A stretch of 64,000 bases of DNA, taken from positions 1-64,000 of the forward strand of contig JAJDYX010000017.1 of the NCBI GenBank assembly GCA_022824945.1, in the 5' to 3' direction. The notes under the pieces are model-generated. The model was given only the letters and a program-made list of their open reading frames with translations, made no database searches and was not told where the DNA came from. Position 1 is the stretch's first letter. Each line of letters begins with the position of its first letter. Positions 34,125 to 43,038 of this stretch are shown here, one piece after another. The DNA comes from Candidatus Latescibacterota bacterium (lineage in GTDB: Bacteria > Latescibacterota > UBA2968). The position numbers and the translations under genes are program-made.

Positions 34125-35831
34125 ATGGCAAAACTGAACAAGTACAGCTCTCAAATCACCCAAAAAAAATCCCAGGGCGGATCTCAGGCCATGCTCTATG
34201 CCACCGGACTGACGCGCGCCGACATGGACAAAGCACAGGTCGGCATCGCCTCGGTCTGGTATGAAGGCAACCCCTGCAATATGCACCTCAACGACCTCGC
34301 CGCCGAAACCAAAAAAGGCGTCACCGAAGCCGGGTGCGTTGGCATGCGCTTCAACACCATCGGCGTATCCGACGGCATATCCATGGGCACAGACGGCATG
34401 TCCTTCTCCCTTCAATCCCGCGACCTCATAGCCGACTCCATCGAAACCCTCATGGGCGCACAGTGGTACGATGGATTGATCGCATTGCCCGGCTGCGACA
34501 AAAACATGCCCGGCGTGGTCATGGCAATGGGCCGCCTCAACCGCCCTGCCCTGATGATCTACGGCGGCACAATAAAGCCCGGTTGCGCCACCATACAAGG
34601 TGAAGAACGCAAACTCGACATCGTCTCCGCCTTTCAAAGCTACGGCGAATTTATCACAGACTCGCTCAGCGATGCAGAACGCCAGGAAATCGTCGAACAC
34701 GCCTGCCCAGGCGCCGGTGCTTGCGGCGGCATGTACACCGCCAATACCATGGCCAGCGCCATCGAATGCATGGGCCTCTCCCTGCCCTATTCCTCCTGCA
34801 CACCCGCCGAAGACCCCGACAAACACGCCGAATGTATCCACGCCGGTCACGCTGTTCGCGCCCTGCTCGAAGCCGACCTCAAACCGCGCGACATCGTCAC
34901 CAAACAATCCTTTCTCAACGCCATCCGCCTCGCCGTTGTCACGGGCGGCTCCACCAATATCGTGCTCCACCTGCTCGCCATTGCCAGAGCTTATGACATA
35001 GACCTCGACATCGACGAATTTCAACACATATCCAACGAAACACCCCTCCTGTGTGACCTCAAACCCTCCGGGCGTTACGTCATGGAAGAGCTTCACGACA
35101 TCGGCGGAACACCCGCAATGATGAAATTGCTCCTCGACGCCGACCTCATCGACGGCAACCAGATGACCGTAACAGGCAAAACAATAGCCGAAAACCTCGC
35201 CGATATAAAAAACCTTCCCCCTTATGGCACGGGTGAAGGACAGCAAGACATCGTAAGCCCCTTTAATGACCCCATCAAGCCAACGGGACACTTACAAATT
35301 TTGCGTGGGAATTTGGCACCGGAAGGTTCAGTCGGAAAAATCACGGGCAAAGAAGGCGAGGTATTCAAAGGTGCGGCCAATGTATTCGACTGCGAGGAAG
35401 ACATGCTCGCCGCCCTCGAACAGGGCAAGATCGAAAAAGGCAATGTCATCATCATCCGCTACGAAGGCCCCAAAGGCGGACCCGGCATGCCGGAAATGCT
35501 CACCCCCACGTCCGCATTGGCCGGCGCGGGACTGGTGCAGGATGTCGCGCTGATTACCGATGGGCGTTTCTCCGGCGGCTCGCACGGCTTTCTCATCGGC
35601 CACGTCGTCCCCGAAGCCATCGAAGGCGGCCCCATCGCCCTCGTCCAAACCGGCGACCAGGTCACCATTGACAGCCAAAACGGAGAGATCAACATGGACG
35701 TCTCTGCCGAAGAACTCGAAAAACGCCGTGCAGCCTGGACCCAACCGCCGTACAAAGCCAACCGCGGCACCCTCTACAAATACATCAAAAACGTAAAAAC
35801 AGCTTCTGAGGGATGTGTTACAGACGAGTAA
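34125..35831 (+). CDS. ilvD: Dihydroxy-acid dehydratase
   Basis: This enzyme of branched-chain amino-acid synthesis converts 2,3-dihydroxyisovalerate to 2-oxoisovalerate. The 568-residue protein has the three Fe-S cysteines in NPCNMH (C51), PGCDKNMPG (C124) and [12 protein letters not shown] (C200), the pattern of the [2Fe-2S] dehydratases. The C-terminal [10 protein letters not shown] block is also typical. AAAGGA precedes the ATG. It stands alone, with no other ilv gene nearby. Its stop abuts the stop of the PhyH gene. A long open frame on the opposite strand (34122-35291) is a shadow of its codon bias. Confidence 0.96.
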   Translation: MAKLNKYSSQITQKKSQGGSQAMLYATGLTRADMDKAQVGIASVWYEGNPCNMHLNDLAAETKKGVTEAGCVGMRFNTIGVSDGISMGTDGMSFSLQSRDLIADSIETLMGAQWYDGLIALPGCDKNMPGVVMAMGRLNRPALMIYGGTIKPGCATIQGEERKLDIVSAFQSYGEFITDSLSDAERQEIVEHACPGAGACGGMYTANTMASAIECMGLSLPYSSCTPAEDPDKHAECIHAGHAVRALLEADLKPRDIVTKQSFLNAIRLAVVTGGSTNIVLHLLAIARAYDIDLDIDEFQHISNETPLLCDLKPSGRYVMEELHDIGGTPAMMKLLLDADLIDGNQMTVTGKTIAENLADIKNLPPYGTGEGQQDIVSPFNDPIKPTGHLQILRGNLAPEGSVGKITGKEGEVFKGAANVFDCEEDMLAALEQGKIEKGNVIIIRYEGPKGGPGMPEMLTPTSALAGAGLVQDVALITDGRFSGGSHGFLIGHVVPEAIEGGPIALVQTGDQVTIDSQNGEINMDVSAEELEKRRAAWTQPPYKANRGTLYKYIKNVKTASEGCVTDE

Positions 35832-36659
35832 TCATACACCTTCTTCCACAAGATCTCTGAGCGGCACATCTTGCGCTTGCGGAATATAAAAACTCAGCGG
35901 ATCGGAGACCGCACCTAAGAGTTGTTTTTGAATGGGATTTGCGCGGGCAACGAGATCATCGGGCATATTGATATAATCCATCGGCTTGACCCAGCGATAC
36001 GCATAGCCCATAAAAATGGTCTTGCGCGGAAAACCCGACCAATTTCTGCCAATGCCGTGATAGGTGCGCTGTTCAAAAATAAATGCCGAGCCAGCTTTGA
36101 CATTCATATTGATCGCCCCCCGGGGATGGCCCGTCGCCGGATCAATCGCAGGTCTGCCAAATAGCCGATTGCTCCCGGGTACGAGTTGCGTCGCCCCCGA
36201 CGCGGGATCTGTCTGGTCGCTAATGGCATAGGCAATTTTGAGCAAAATGCGCGGATGGGGTTCGGTCATCTCCCGAGAAGACGAACCGCCATCGCGGTGA
36301 TACCCACCCTTGCGTTTTACCTCTTCCGGAGGCTCTGGACCAGACGGCAAAACAATGAGATGCGAGGTAATCATCTGGATATTCCAGTTGAGGATCTGCC
36401 ACGCCAGAGGAGCCGTGGTCGGCCAGTCGAGCAATTGCAGAAAAGCATCGTGATGCACAATGCAGTTCCGCAAATTGAGCTTGTCAGTTTTCTCCAGGCG
36501 ATCAGCCGCCTTTTCCCGGTCGTAAACTTCATCCGCAGCCTCATTGAGTTCGGCAACAACATCGGGCGGCAGCGCGTCTTCGATCACGAGATACCCATTG
36601 TCCTCAAAAAACTGGCGCTTTTCATCTGTCAGAACAGCCCAATCGGATTGAACGGTCAT
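35832..36659 (-). CDS. Phytanoyl-CoA dioxygenase (PhyH) family protein
   Basis: The 275-residue protein is an Fe(II)/2-oxoglutarate oxygenase of the PhyH type. The iron ligands are in YHRDGG (His-x-Asp) and TYHGIGRN (distal His), and an Arg for 2-oxoglutarate is in FPRKTIFMGY. It begins QFFEDNGYLVIEDALPPDVV, the usual N-terminal signature. The ATG at 36659 is preceded by AAGGAGAG. Poribacteria and Latescibacteria carry many paralogues whose substrates are unknown. No neighbour identifies this one. Confidence 0.92.
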   Translation of the reverse strand: MTVQSDWAVLTDEKRQFFEDNGYLVIEDALPPDVVAELNEAADEVYDREKAADRLEKTDKLNLRNCIVHHDAFLQLLDWPTTAPLAWQILNWNIQMITSHLIVLPSGPEPPEEVKRKGGYHRDGGSSSREMTEPHPRILLKIAYAISDQTDPASGATQLVPGSNRLFGRPAIDPATGHPRGAINMNVKAGSAFIFEQRTYHGIGRNWSGFPRKTIFMGYAYRWVKPMDYINMPDDLVARANPIQKQLLGAVSDPLSFYIPQAQDVPLRDLVEEGV

Positions 36660-36740
36660 AGTAATTCTCTCCTTTTGTTGAATCTCAAATATATCACAGA
36701 CAAATTTACGACCAGAAAACACGCGAGGCAAGCCATATTG

Positions 36741-37379
36741 CTATCTATGGTGTATCATACTGCGTACACCATTTGCCACAACATCTACTGCTACTTGCAC
36801 ATCCCCTTCAAACGGTACGATCAAATCTGCGTACGCGCTTGTCGGCTCCGTATAGACGCGATAATTAGGTATGACATCCCGGCGATACCATGCCACAGCA
36901 TCTTTCAGTGACATCCCACTCCCTGTATTCCGCAACATACGCCTGAGCACCCGCTCGTGTGTATCCACTTCCAAAAATAGTTTGAGATCCAGCAAAGACC
37001 TCAGAGCCTTTTGCGAAAAAATCAAGTGCCCCTCCACAATAACCAGCTTCTCAGGCACAATCTTTTGGGGATCATCGCCCCGCCGAAAAGCGCGCGTACC
37101 GGGCGGTGGTATTTCAATCGCCCGTCCTTCCCGCAGACATTTGACATGCGCGATCAAATGCTTCCACAGCACAGCCCGCGGATGATTTGCCGTCCGCTTG
37201 CTCTCGCGTTCGTCTTCTGGCAGTGCTGACCAATCGCGGAAATAGCTGTCCTGATTGAGCACGACAGGTCCAAAATCTACGAGCCTGTCAGATAGTATAT
37301 CCGTAAAAGTCGTCTTGCCCGCGGCAGACCCTCCCGAAATACCAATTACGATAGGTCTGAGTCCGTTTTTCTCATTCAT
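36741..37379 (-). CDS. udk: Uridine kinase-like P-loop kinase
   Basis: The 212-residue protein is of the phosphoribulokinase/uridine kinase family: P-loop GISGGSAAGKTTF at residues 13-25, LNQDSYF with the catalytic Asp, and the lid EVDTHERVLRRMLRN. Uridine kinase is the likeliest role; a related nucleoside kinase cannot be excluded. Its 5' end (about 50 bases) and the region upstream are present as a degenerate second copy at 50640-50740. It is divergent from hsdR, with 77 bases between the two starts. Confidence 0.85.
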   Translation of the reverse strand: MNEKNGLRPIVIGISGGSAAGKTTFTDILSDRLVDFGPVVLNQDSYFRDWSALPEDERESKRTANHPRAVLWKHLIAHVKCLREGRAIEIPPPGTRAFRRGDDPQKIVPEKLVIVEGHLIFSQKALRSLLDLKLFLEVDTHERVLRRMLRNTGSGMSLKDAVAWYRRDVIPNYRVYTEPTSAYADLIVPFEGDVQVAVDVVANGVRSMIHHR

Positions 37380-37391
37380 TCCATAGCCCTA

Positions 37392-37420
37392 TTGCAAAAA
37401 ATAGACACATAGCGTATTAT
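37392..37420 (+). promoter_or_regulatory. Predicted sigma-70 promoter of hsdR
   Basis: The hexamers TTGCAA (37392-37397) and TATTAT (37415-37420) are separated by 17 bases. The expected transcript start near 37427 leaves a leader of about 30 bases with AAGGAAA before the hsdR ATG. The same hexamers and spacing recur at 50705-50733 upstream of the methyltransferase cassette. Confidence 0.6.
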
Positions 37421-37456
37421 AATTTTACAAAACGCATCTGACAAGGAAATCCAATA

Positions 37457-39826
37457 ATGCAAGAATATCATAACGAAGCCGATACGCGAGCTAAGCTGAT
37501 TGATCCCACGCTGCATCAAAGAGGTTGGAGTGAGGACAAAATTAAGCGGGAAGAGACGCCGGGTGCCGTTGACGTCGTAGATGGCAAACCGCGCAAACGC
37601 TCTCAGGGACGCATTGATTACACCCTTCGTGTTCGCGTGAACTCGGACACGCAACCAGTGGCTCTGGCATTGATTGAGGCAAAATCGGAGCAATATTCTC
37701 CAGGACATGGCCTTCAGCAAGGAAAAGAATATGCAGCAGCGACCAAAAGACTCAATGTCCAGTTTGTTTTTTCCACCAATGGACATCAAGTTGTTGAATA
37801 TGACCGCATAACAGGAGAAACCACAGAGCCTTATCCACTCTCTGAATTTCCCACACCCGACGACCTGCGCCAACGCTATGAAAATGCTCAGGGCTTCTCT
37901 CTGGACGACGACGAGGCCAAACCCCTGCTCGTGCCCTATCCCGGCGGTGAAGCCACGCGCCGCTATTATCAAGACGCAGCCATTCGCGCCACGTTTGAAA
38001 AACTCGCCCAATGTGAAAAAAGCGGCGAAGCCAAACGCGCCTTGCTATCTCTCGCAACGGGTGCAGGCAAAACATTTATCGCCGTACACCTGCTCAAACG
38101 CATCGCCGATGCCGGGCAACTTCGCAAAGCATTATTCGTCTGTGACCGGGACGAACTGCGTACCCAGGCACTCGGCGCATTTCAAAATGTATTCGGCGCA
38201 GATGCCGCAGCCGTATCCAGCAGCAATCCGCAGAAAAACGCCCGCATACTCATCGCCACATATCAAACCCTCGATGTAGATACCGACACAGCAGAAGCAA
38301 ACTTCCTCACAGCCAACTACCCCGAAAATTACTTTTCTCACATCATCATCGACGAGTGCCACCGATCTGCCTGGGGCAAATGGTCCATGGTCCTGACGCG
38401 CAATCCAGAAGCCACCCAAATCGGTCTGACCGCCACGCCCAGACAACTTAAAACACGCGAAAATACCTCTGAAACCCAGGCTGACGAACAAATTTCAGCC
38501 GACAACATCCGTCACTTTGGCGAGCCAGTTTACGAATACGACATCAGCCAGGGCAATGAAGACGGCTACCTCGCAGCCTGTGAAATCCAGCGCGGACAGG
38601 TGGATATCGACTATACCGAACTCACCGCAGATGAAATCTATGCGCTGGGTCCCAAAGACGCTGTAACGGGCCAACCTCTCAGCAGAGATGAACTCCCAGA
38701 ATCCTTCTCCAAAACCGAGTACGAATACCGAATACTATTGCCAGACCGCGTCCGCGAAATGACCCGTGATTTGTTCAATCACCTCATCGAAACCGGTGGC
38801 CCAGAGCAAAAAACCATTATCTTTTGTGTTCGAGATACCCATGCCGATGAAGTAGCCAACGCGATGAACAATTTGTATGCCAGATGGTGCGCTGACAACA
38901 ACCGCGATCGCGTGGATCCCTACGCCTTCAAATGCACCGCAGCCAGTGGCGGCAGCGATTATGTCGCCGACCTGCGCGGTGCTTCCCGCCATCATTTCAT
39001 CGCAACAACTGTAGATTTGCTCTCAACCGGCGTGGATGTGCCTTCCGTCAAAAATATCGTCTTTTTTAAGTACGTGCGTTCCCCAATCGCATTCTATCAA
39101 ATGGTTGGCCGAGGCACGCGACTCGATCCCGTGACGAATAAAATGATGTTCCGAATCTACGATTACACAAACGCCACGCGATTATTTGGAGAAAACTTCC
39201 AATCTCGAATCAAAAGCAAAAGCACAGGCGATGGAGACAGAGGCGACACCCCAACACAACCCACCGTAATCGTCGAAGGTCTGGAAGTCCAGGTCACAGA
39301 TGCGGGGAAATACATCCTATCCGAAGTAGATGGCAAATCCATGCCCATTACCGTCGAAGAATACAAACAACGCCTATCCGCTCGGATCGTAGAAGAAATG
39401 CCCAATCTGGACGACTTCCGAACCTGCTGGATTCATCCCCAGAATCGCAGAGCCTTCATGGCGCGTTTGCCAGATCAAGGGCGGTCCGCCCAAGTGGTAC
39501 AATCTCTGGACGACATGACCGAATACGACCTCTACGACATCCTGGCCGAACTTGGCTATGGCCTTGCGCCAAAAACCCGAATAAACCGCGCCGACGCATT
39601 CTTCTACAAACACGACCAGTGGCTCAACACACTGCCTGACCCAACCGCTGACACATTAAAAGCACTCACCATGCAATTTGCACGCACGGGCACAGACGGA
39701 CTGGAAAATCCCCGTGTCTTCGCCACGCCAGAAGTCACCCAGGCCGGCGGCATCAATGCCCTGGCCCAGATCGGACAGCCTGCAGATTTGCTGATAAAAA
39801 TAAAGGAAAGGATATTTGCTTTGTGA
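37457..39826 (+). CDS. hsdR: Type I restriction enzyme, R (HsdR) subunit
   Basis: The 789-residue motor-nuclease of a type I R-M system translocates DNA and cuts it. The N-terminal nuclease domain has the PD-(D/E)XK residues D54 (GRIDYTL) and E74-A-K76 (LIEAKSE). The helicase core has Walker A GAGKT (202-206), Walker B/DEAH box DECH (299-302), LTATPRQL, and the motif VI VGRGTRLD. The C-terminal EcoEI-type region of about 200 residues presumably binds the methylase. AAGGAAA precedes the ATG. hsdS and hsdM are 3.2 and 6.2 kb downstream, separated by passenger genes, so the locus has been interrupted. Confidence 0.95.
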   Translation: MQEYHNEADTRAKLIDPTLHQRGWSEDKIKREETPGAVDVVDGKPRKRSQGRIDYTLRVRVNSDTQPVALALIEAKSEQYSPGHGLQQGKEYAAATKRLNVQFVFSTNGHQVVEYDRITGETTEPYPLSEFPTPDDLRQRYENAQGFSLDDDEAKPLLVPYPGGEATRRYYQDAAIRATFEKLAQCEKSGEAKRALLSLATGAGKTFIAVHLLKRIADAGQLRKALFVCDRDELRTQALGAFQNVFGADAAAVSSSNPQKNARILIATYQTLDVDTDTAEANFLTANYPENYFSHIIIDECHRSAWGKWSMVLTRNPEATQIGLTATPRQLKTRENTSETQADEQISADNIRHFGEPVYEYDISQGNEDGYLAACEIQRGQVDIDYTELTADEIYALGPKDAVTGQPLSRDELPESFSKTEYEYRILLPDRVREMTRDLFNHLIETGGPEQKTIIFCVRDTHADEVANAMNNLYARWCADNNRDRVDPYAFKCTAASGGSDYVADLRGASRHHFIATTVDLLSTGVDVPSVKNIVFFKYVRSPIAFYQMVGRGTRLDPVTNKMMFRIYDYTNATRLFGENFQSRIKSKSTGDGDRGDTPTQPTVIVEGLEVQVTDAGKYILSEVDGKSMPITVEEYKQRLSARIVEEMPNLDDFRTCWIHPQNRRAFMARLPDQGRSAQVVQSLDDMTEYDLYDILAELGYGLAPKTRINRADAFFYKHDQWLNTLPDPTADTLKALTMQFARTGTDGLENPRVFATPEVTQAGGINALAQIGQPADLLIKIKERIFAL

Positions 39827-39917
39827 GTGGAAATAAGGTTTTATCTCGTTCACTCAGGGACCGATCAGATTTATTACACAGCGTGTAATAAAATTATGCT
39901 ACATGTCCAGATCCCAA

Positions 39918-39954
39918 AAAAAGGGCCTATCTCTGCCAGAAACAAGAGATAGGC
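39918..39954 (-). terminator. Strong rho-independent terminator after the Panacea gene
   Basis: A 10-bp perfect stem (39925-39934 with 39945-39954) is followed on the minus strand by CCC and seven T. It ends the leftward Panacea-domain transcript and may also limit read-through from hsdR. Confidence 0.85.
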
Positions 39955-39979
39955 TCCGCACAAATAAGCCTTATAAAAA

Positions 39980-40585
39980 TCAACTAATTGCTGTAATAAG
40001 ACCTTCAAATTTTGCCTGGAATTCAAGATCTTTCTTTATTTCTGCCAAATCCTCACCTGCCCAACCAACAGCCTGAAGAAGAACCTTCCAATCGATGTCC
40101 CCGTGTGGTGTTTCTGAATGGTGTGATTCGGGCAAAGTGCTGCAATAATCATCCAATTGTTTATCGGTCTTATATCCAAATTGATCAAAGATATTCTCGA
40201 CTAACTCAATCTCAGCACGAGATAGGTCTGCTGTTCCTGGATTTAGTTCAGTTGGTATGGTATAATGACCCATATTGGATTTGGAAAAATAATCATACCA
40301 GTAGCTAAGTCCGGGCCTGAACATACTAAGGGCATTTCTTTTTTTCTTTGGAGGGTCGATCAGATCATACGTGTGGGCAGGCATGAGGCCCTCATACGGG
40401 AGATTTTTTGGCGTATCATAGGTTACAGGGAATCCCCATAGCTCCAGTGCTTTTCTGTCAACAAGATAGATCAACTTAAGCAGTTTGCGTGCACTGAAAC
40501 TTTGGCCATCATTGCACCGTATGAATAAACGTGTAACTTGGGCCACTTTCCGTTCTTTAAATTTTGGCATCTTTATGGATGACAT
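39980..40585 (-). CDS. Panacea-domain (DUF4065, SocA/PanA-like) protein
   Basis: The 201-residue protein contains the DUF4065 region (LLKLIYLVDRKALELWGFPVTYDTPKNLPYEGLMPAHTYDLI, as split pieces in residues about 35-80). This domain, called Panacea, is the neutralising part of antitoxins paired with many unrelated toxins. The start is the ATG at 40585 because GAGGAGG lies just upstream; a longer frame to 40681 lacks support. No toxin is directly adjacent on the same strand: the neighbour at 40766 is a divergent DUF2442 gene. It may be an orphan, or it may guard against a phage-borne or neighbouring effector. Confidence 0.8.
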   Translation of the reverse strand: MSSIKMPKFKERKVAQVTRLFIRCNDGQSFSARKLLKLIYLVDRKALELWGFPVTYDTPKNLPYEGLMPAHTYDLIDPPKKKRNALSMFRPGLSYWYDYFSKSNMGHYTIPTELNPGTADLSRAEIELVENIFDQFGYKTDKQLDDYCSTLPESHHSETPHGDIDWKVLLQAVGWAGEDLAEIKKDLEFQAKFEGLITAIS

Positions 40586-40675
40586 ATAGACCTCCTCTCG
40601 CTTGTCTAAAAATATAAAGCTGTTTTTTAAAATCACAAATAGGAAGTCAATGGCATGTTGAAAAACGTCTCTGGG

Positions 40676-40696
40676 AAGCACTTTCGCAAAGTGCTT
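40676..40696. repeat. 9-bp inverted repeat between divergent genes
   Basis: The arms AAGCACTTT and AAAGTGCTT flank a three-base loop in the space between the divergent Panacea and DUF2442 genes. It may be an operator for one or both, or a hairpin in the leader. Confidence 0.5.
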
Positions 40697-40726
40697 TGAA
40701 AATTGGGATTTTGATACTTCTTTTGG

Positions 40727-40754
40727 TTGACATAAGCCCGAAATTGTCTATCCT
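40727..40754 (+). promoter_or_regulatory. Possible promoter of the DUF2442 gene
   Basis: A consensus TTGACA (40727-40732) is followed after 16 bases by TATCCT (40749-40754). The start codon at 40766 is so close that the transcript would have almost no leader, so the assignment is tentative. Confidence 0.35.
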
Positions 40755-40765
40755 AAGGAAAGAGT

Positions 40766-41089
40766 ATGAGCACTTTGGCATCTAAATCACCGATCTCTGT
40801 AGTCAATGTTGAAACGGATGAGACGCACTTGACTGTCTCTCTGAATGACGGTCGCCGCATATCTGTTCCTCTCGAATGGTATCCCCGATTGTATTATGGG
40901 ACAGTAAAGGAACGAAAGGATTGGCGACTCTTTGGATTTGAAAACCGTGCAATCGCCTGGGACAATCTCGACGAGCATATTTCTGTTGAAGGATTGTTAG
41001 ACGGGCGTCCAAGCAGCGAAAGTCCGAAATCAATTCAACGGTGGCTTTTGTCAAGGGGACAAAAACATGAGAATGAGCTGACTGTGTAA
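40766..41089 (+). CDS. DUF2442-family protein
   Basis: The 107-residue protein matches DUF2442: it has TLTVSLNDGRRISVPLEWYPRLYYGT-like text at residues about 22-50 and a C-terminal AWDNLDEHISVEGLLDGRPS (about 64-83). Such proteins are often partners of DUF4160 proteins and are thought to be antitoxin-like or DNA-binding. No DUF4160 gene is adjacent. AAGGAA lies upstream of the ATG. Its insertion between hsdR and hsdS together with the Panacea gene suggests arrival with the passenger genes. Confidence 0.75.
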   Translation: MSTLASKSPISVVNVETDETHLTVSLNDGRRISVPLEWYPRLYYGTVKERKDWRLFGFENRAIAWDNLDEHISVEGLLDGRPSSESPKSIQRWLLSRGQKHENELTV

Positions 41090-41128
41090 CAAGGCATTGA
41101 GATTTGTAGCTTGCTTTCTGAGTACAAG

Positions 41129-41162
41129 TGCCGAGAGCCTCTTGAAACACAGGCTTTCGGCA
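41129..41162 (+). terminator. Hairpin after the DUF2442 gene
   Basis: The arms of 12 bases (41129-41140 and 41151-41162) pair with one G-T wobble around a 10-base loop. The following bases are only weakly T-rich, so this is a possible but not typical terminator. Confidence 0.4.
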
Positions 41163-41290
41163 TTATTGCGTAAGTCAAAATAACGGAATTTGATATTGTT
41201 CAAAGCGGTATCCCCATAAGTCTATTGCGGAGCACCTGCTTACATGGATGGGTTAGCTACCAGGTCTGCAAATCAAGAAAGGAATACACG

Positions 41291-42988
41291 ATGAGTAAGA
41301 CTTGGATTCAAAAGTGTGCAAAAAGTGAGTTTGATTGGGAATTGGATCCGGAAAACTACACGGAGACACAATCTTGGTGGTGTGAACATGGTGGAATTTT
41401 GAATAAGCCTTCTAACTCGAGAGCTTGTACGTTTGGCTGTATAGAAAAGTTGAAGGAAGAAAAGCAAAAATTATATAAGGTTCATCATGAACAGATACAG
41501 GCAGCAAGACAACGCGATCGTACGTGTCTATCACAAAAAAATAGGTGTGAGTCGTTTTTTCAAACTTGGTCTAACTTGTCGCCTAATAAATTTGTGGAAG
41601 TCTATCTAGAGCACGAATCTTATAAAGGGCTTTTTGAAAATGAAGTAGTTTATGCGGTTCTAGTTCCGAACAAGCAGACAGAAACTTGCTTAGAAAGTGC
41701 AGAATGGAATTTTCACATTGATTGGAGTACTAAACCTTCATGGGAAGACGATAAAACTTACAAAGAATATCAGCGATGGAATCCTATACATTCAAATATC
41801 GAGATTGAGCCTTTAGTTTTATATCGCAGTTTTAGTGAAATAAAAAATAGTTATTTAGAGGTCGTCGAAGAGTTTCGTCTATTTCATAATCTTTATGAAG
41901 ATAGGAGGCAGGAACGTTATGTTAAAATTGATGAGACGGGTAATGTAGAGTGTGTTGTTAAGATTAAATCTGATAGCGTTAAAATTCGATGGAAAGAATT
42001 AAATCAATTCTTGATAGCAAAAAAGATGTTTCTTTTGATTCAATTCGATTTTAAAGTGTGGTCTAAGTTTGATTTAAAAACCTTGGGAATAGAAGAAAAT
42101 GAAGAGATAAAAAAAGACCAGATCTATTTTTGGAATTTATCAATATTCAGTTGTTCACCAACACGACACTATCCGAAATCTATAAGTCGTTTCTATGGAA
42201 AATTGCTAGTTCCTTTTGATATTGAAATGAATCAACGTACAAATTCAAACTTAGATATTCCTTCTAAATCTCATAAATATGATAGACGAGTTTTAGACAA
42301 ATATTATCAACAACCGGATAAATATAGTATAACTCATGGCGGTTATTCAAAGATAGAATGCCTCGGGTTATGGAGTCGCCATTTTTCTTTTGTTGATTCA
42401 ACCTATGCAGGTGGTGAAAAGGTCGTAGAACTTTGTGATTTAGGCAATCATGCCCCTATACCTCCCACCGAAGAATGGAAACACTGGAAAAAGTATATAG
42501 TTACAGATGGTCAACCCCGTATTAAAATAAAGACGCAATATTATAATGAGTCTTTAGTGCCTCTTTTCAAGAAACTGTATCTCGAGGTTAAGTGTGAATA
42601 CGAAGGTATTTTATTTCAGCCTTTATCTCCGCAAGAGAGTGACCTGCTTGACCAATTAAAATGTCCTGCTGTGAATAGAGAGGAATTCAATTCACTAATA
42701 ATGGCTTTGACAATACTCTTGATGGAGTCTATAGAAAAAAAAGAAAGAACAGGAGGTACAAAGGGAAAGATTAAATGGATAAAAGAAACGATAACAAGCG
42801 TGACAAGTATAGATCCCACAAAATATGTTGAAATTCTTTATGAAATTTACGAAATCAGAAACCAAAGAGGTATTGCCCACAGAAATAACTCAGAAAATTA
42901 TTTAAAAGAAAAAAAATGGGGTGATAAATCTGTACAAATCTTTCGTAAAGTAAATGATTTCCTCAAGTTTTTGATTTCTATCAGGTGA
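41291..42988 (+). CDS. AT-rich hypothetical protein with HEPN-like C-terminal motif
   Basis: This 565-residue protein is not recognised as a whole. The last 70 residues (IDPTKYVEILYEIYEIRNQRGIAHRNNSENYL, as split) are helical and contain R523-N524...H530, spaced as in the Rx4-6H motif of HEPN ribonucleases. The preceding helix and the conserved RN fit the HEPN fold. The rest (residues 1-440) is a mixed alpha/beta region with no motif I can name. Base composition is much richer in A+T than hsdR. AAAGGA lies eight bases before the ATG. It sits between hsdR and hsdS, as do known RNase effectors such as PrrC or RloC that monitor type I enzymes. A similar role is an inference. Confidence 0.6.
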   Translation: MSKTWIQKCAKSEFDWELDPENYTETQSWWCEHGGILNKPSNSRACTFGCIEKLKEEKQKLYKVHHEQIQAARQRDRTCLSQKNRCESFFQTWSNLSPNKFVEVYLEHESYKGLFENEVVYAVLVPNKQTETCLESAEWNFHIDWSTKPSWEDDKTYKEYQRWNPIHSNIEIEPLVLYRSFSEIKNSYLEVVEEFRLFHNLYEDRRQERYVKIDETGNVECVVKIKSDSVKIRWKELNQFLIAKKMFLLIQFDFKVWSKFDLKTLGIEENEEIKKDQIYFWNLSIFSCSPTRHYPKSISRFYGKLLVPFDIEMNQRTNSNLDIPSKSHKYDRRVLDKYYQQPDKYSITHGGYSKIECLGLWSRHFSFVDSTYAGGEKVVELCDLGNHAPIPPTEEWKHWKKYIVTDGQPRIKIKTQYYNESLVPLFKKLYLEVKCEYEGILFQPLSPQESDLLDQLKCPAVNREEFNSLIMALTILLMESIEKKERTGGTKGKIKWIKETITSVTSIDPTKYVEILYEIYEIRNQRGIAHRNNSENYLKEKKWGDKSVQIFRKVNDFLKFLISIR

Positions 42989-43038
42989 TATTTAGGTTTT
43001 GGGCATACTGGATAGGCAATGAAAAGGATATCTGCTAT

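Noticed and set aside
34122-35291. A 389-codon open frame on the minus strand opposite ilvD
   Set aside because: It is Gly/Val/His/Cys-rich, has no family character, and lies fully within the well-supported ilvD gene. It is a shadow of codon bias.
40586-40681. A 33-residue N-terminal extension of the Panacea protein
   Set aside because: It is hydrophobic without family similarity, and the ATG at 40585 has GAGGAGG in the right place.
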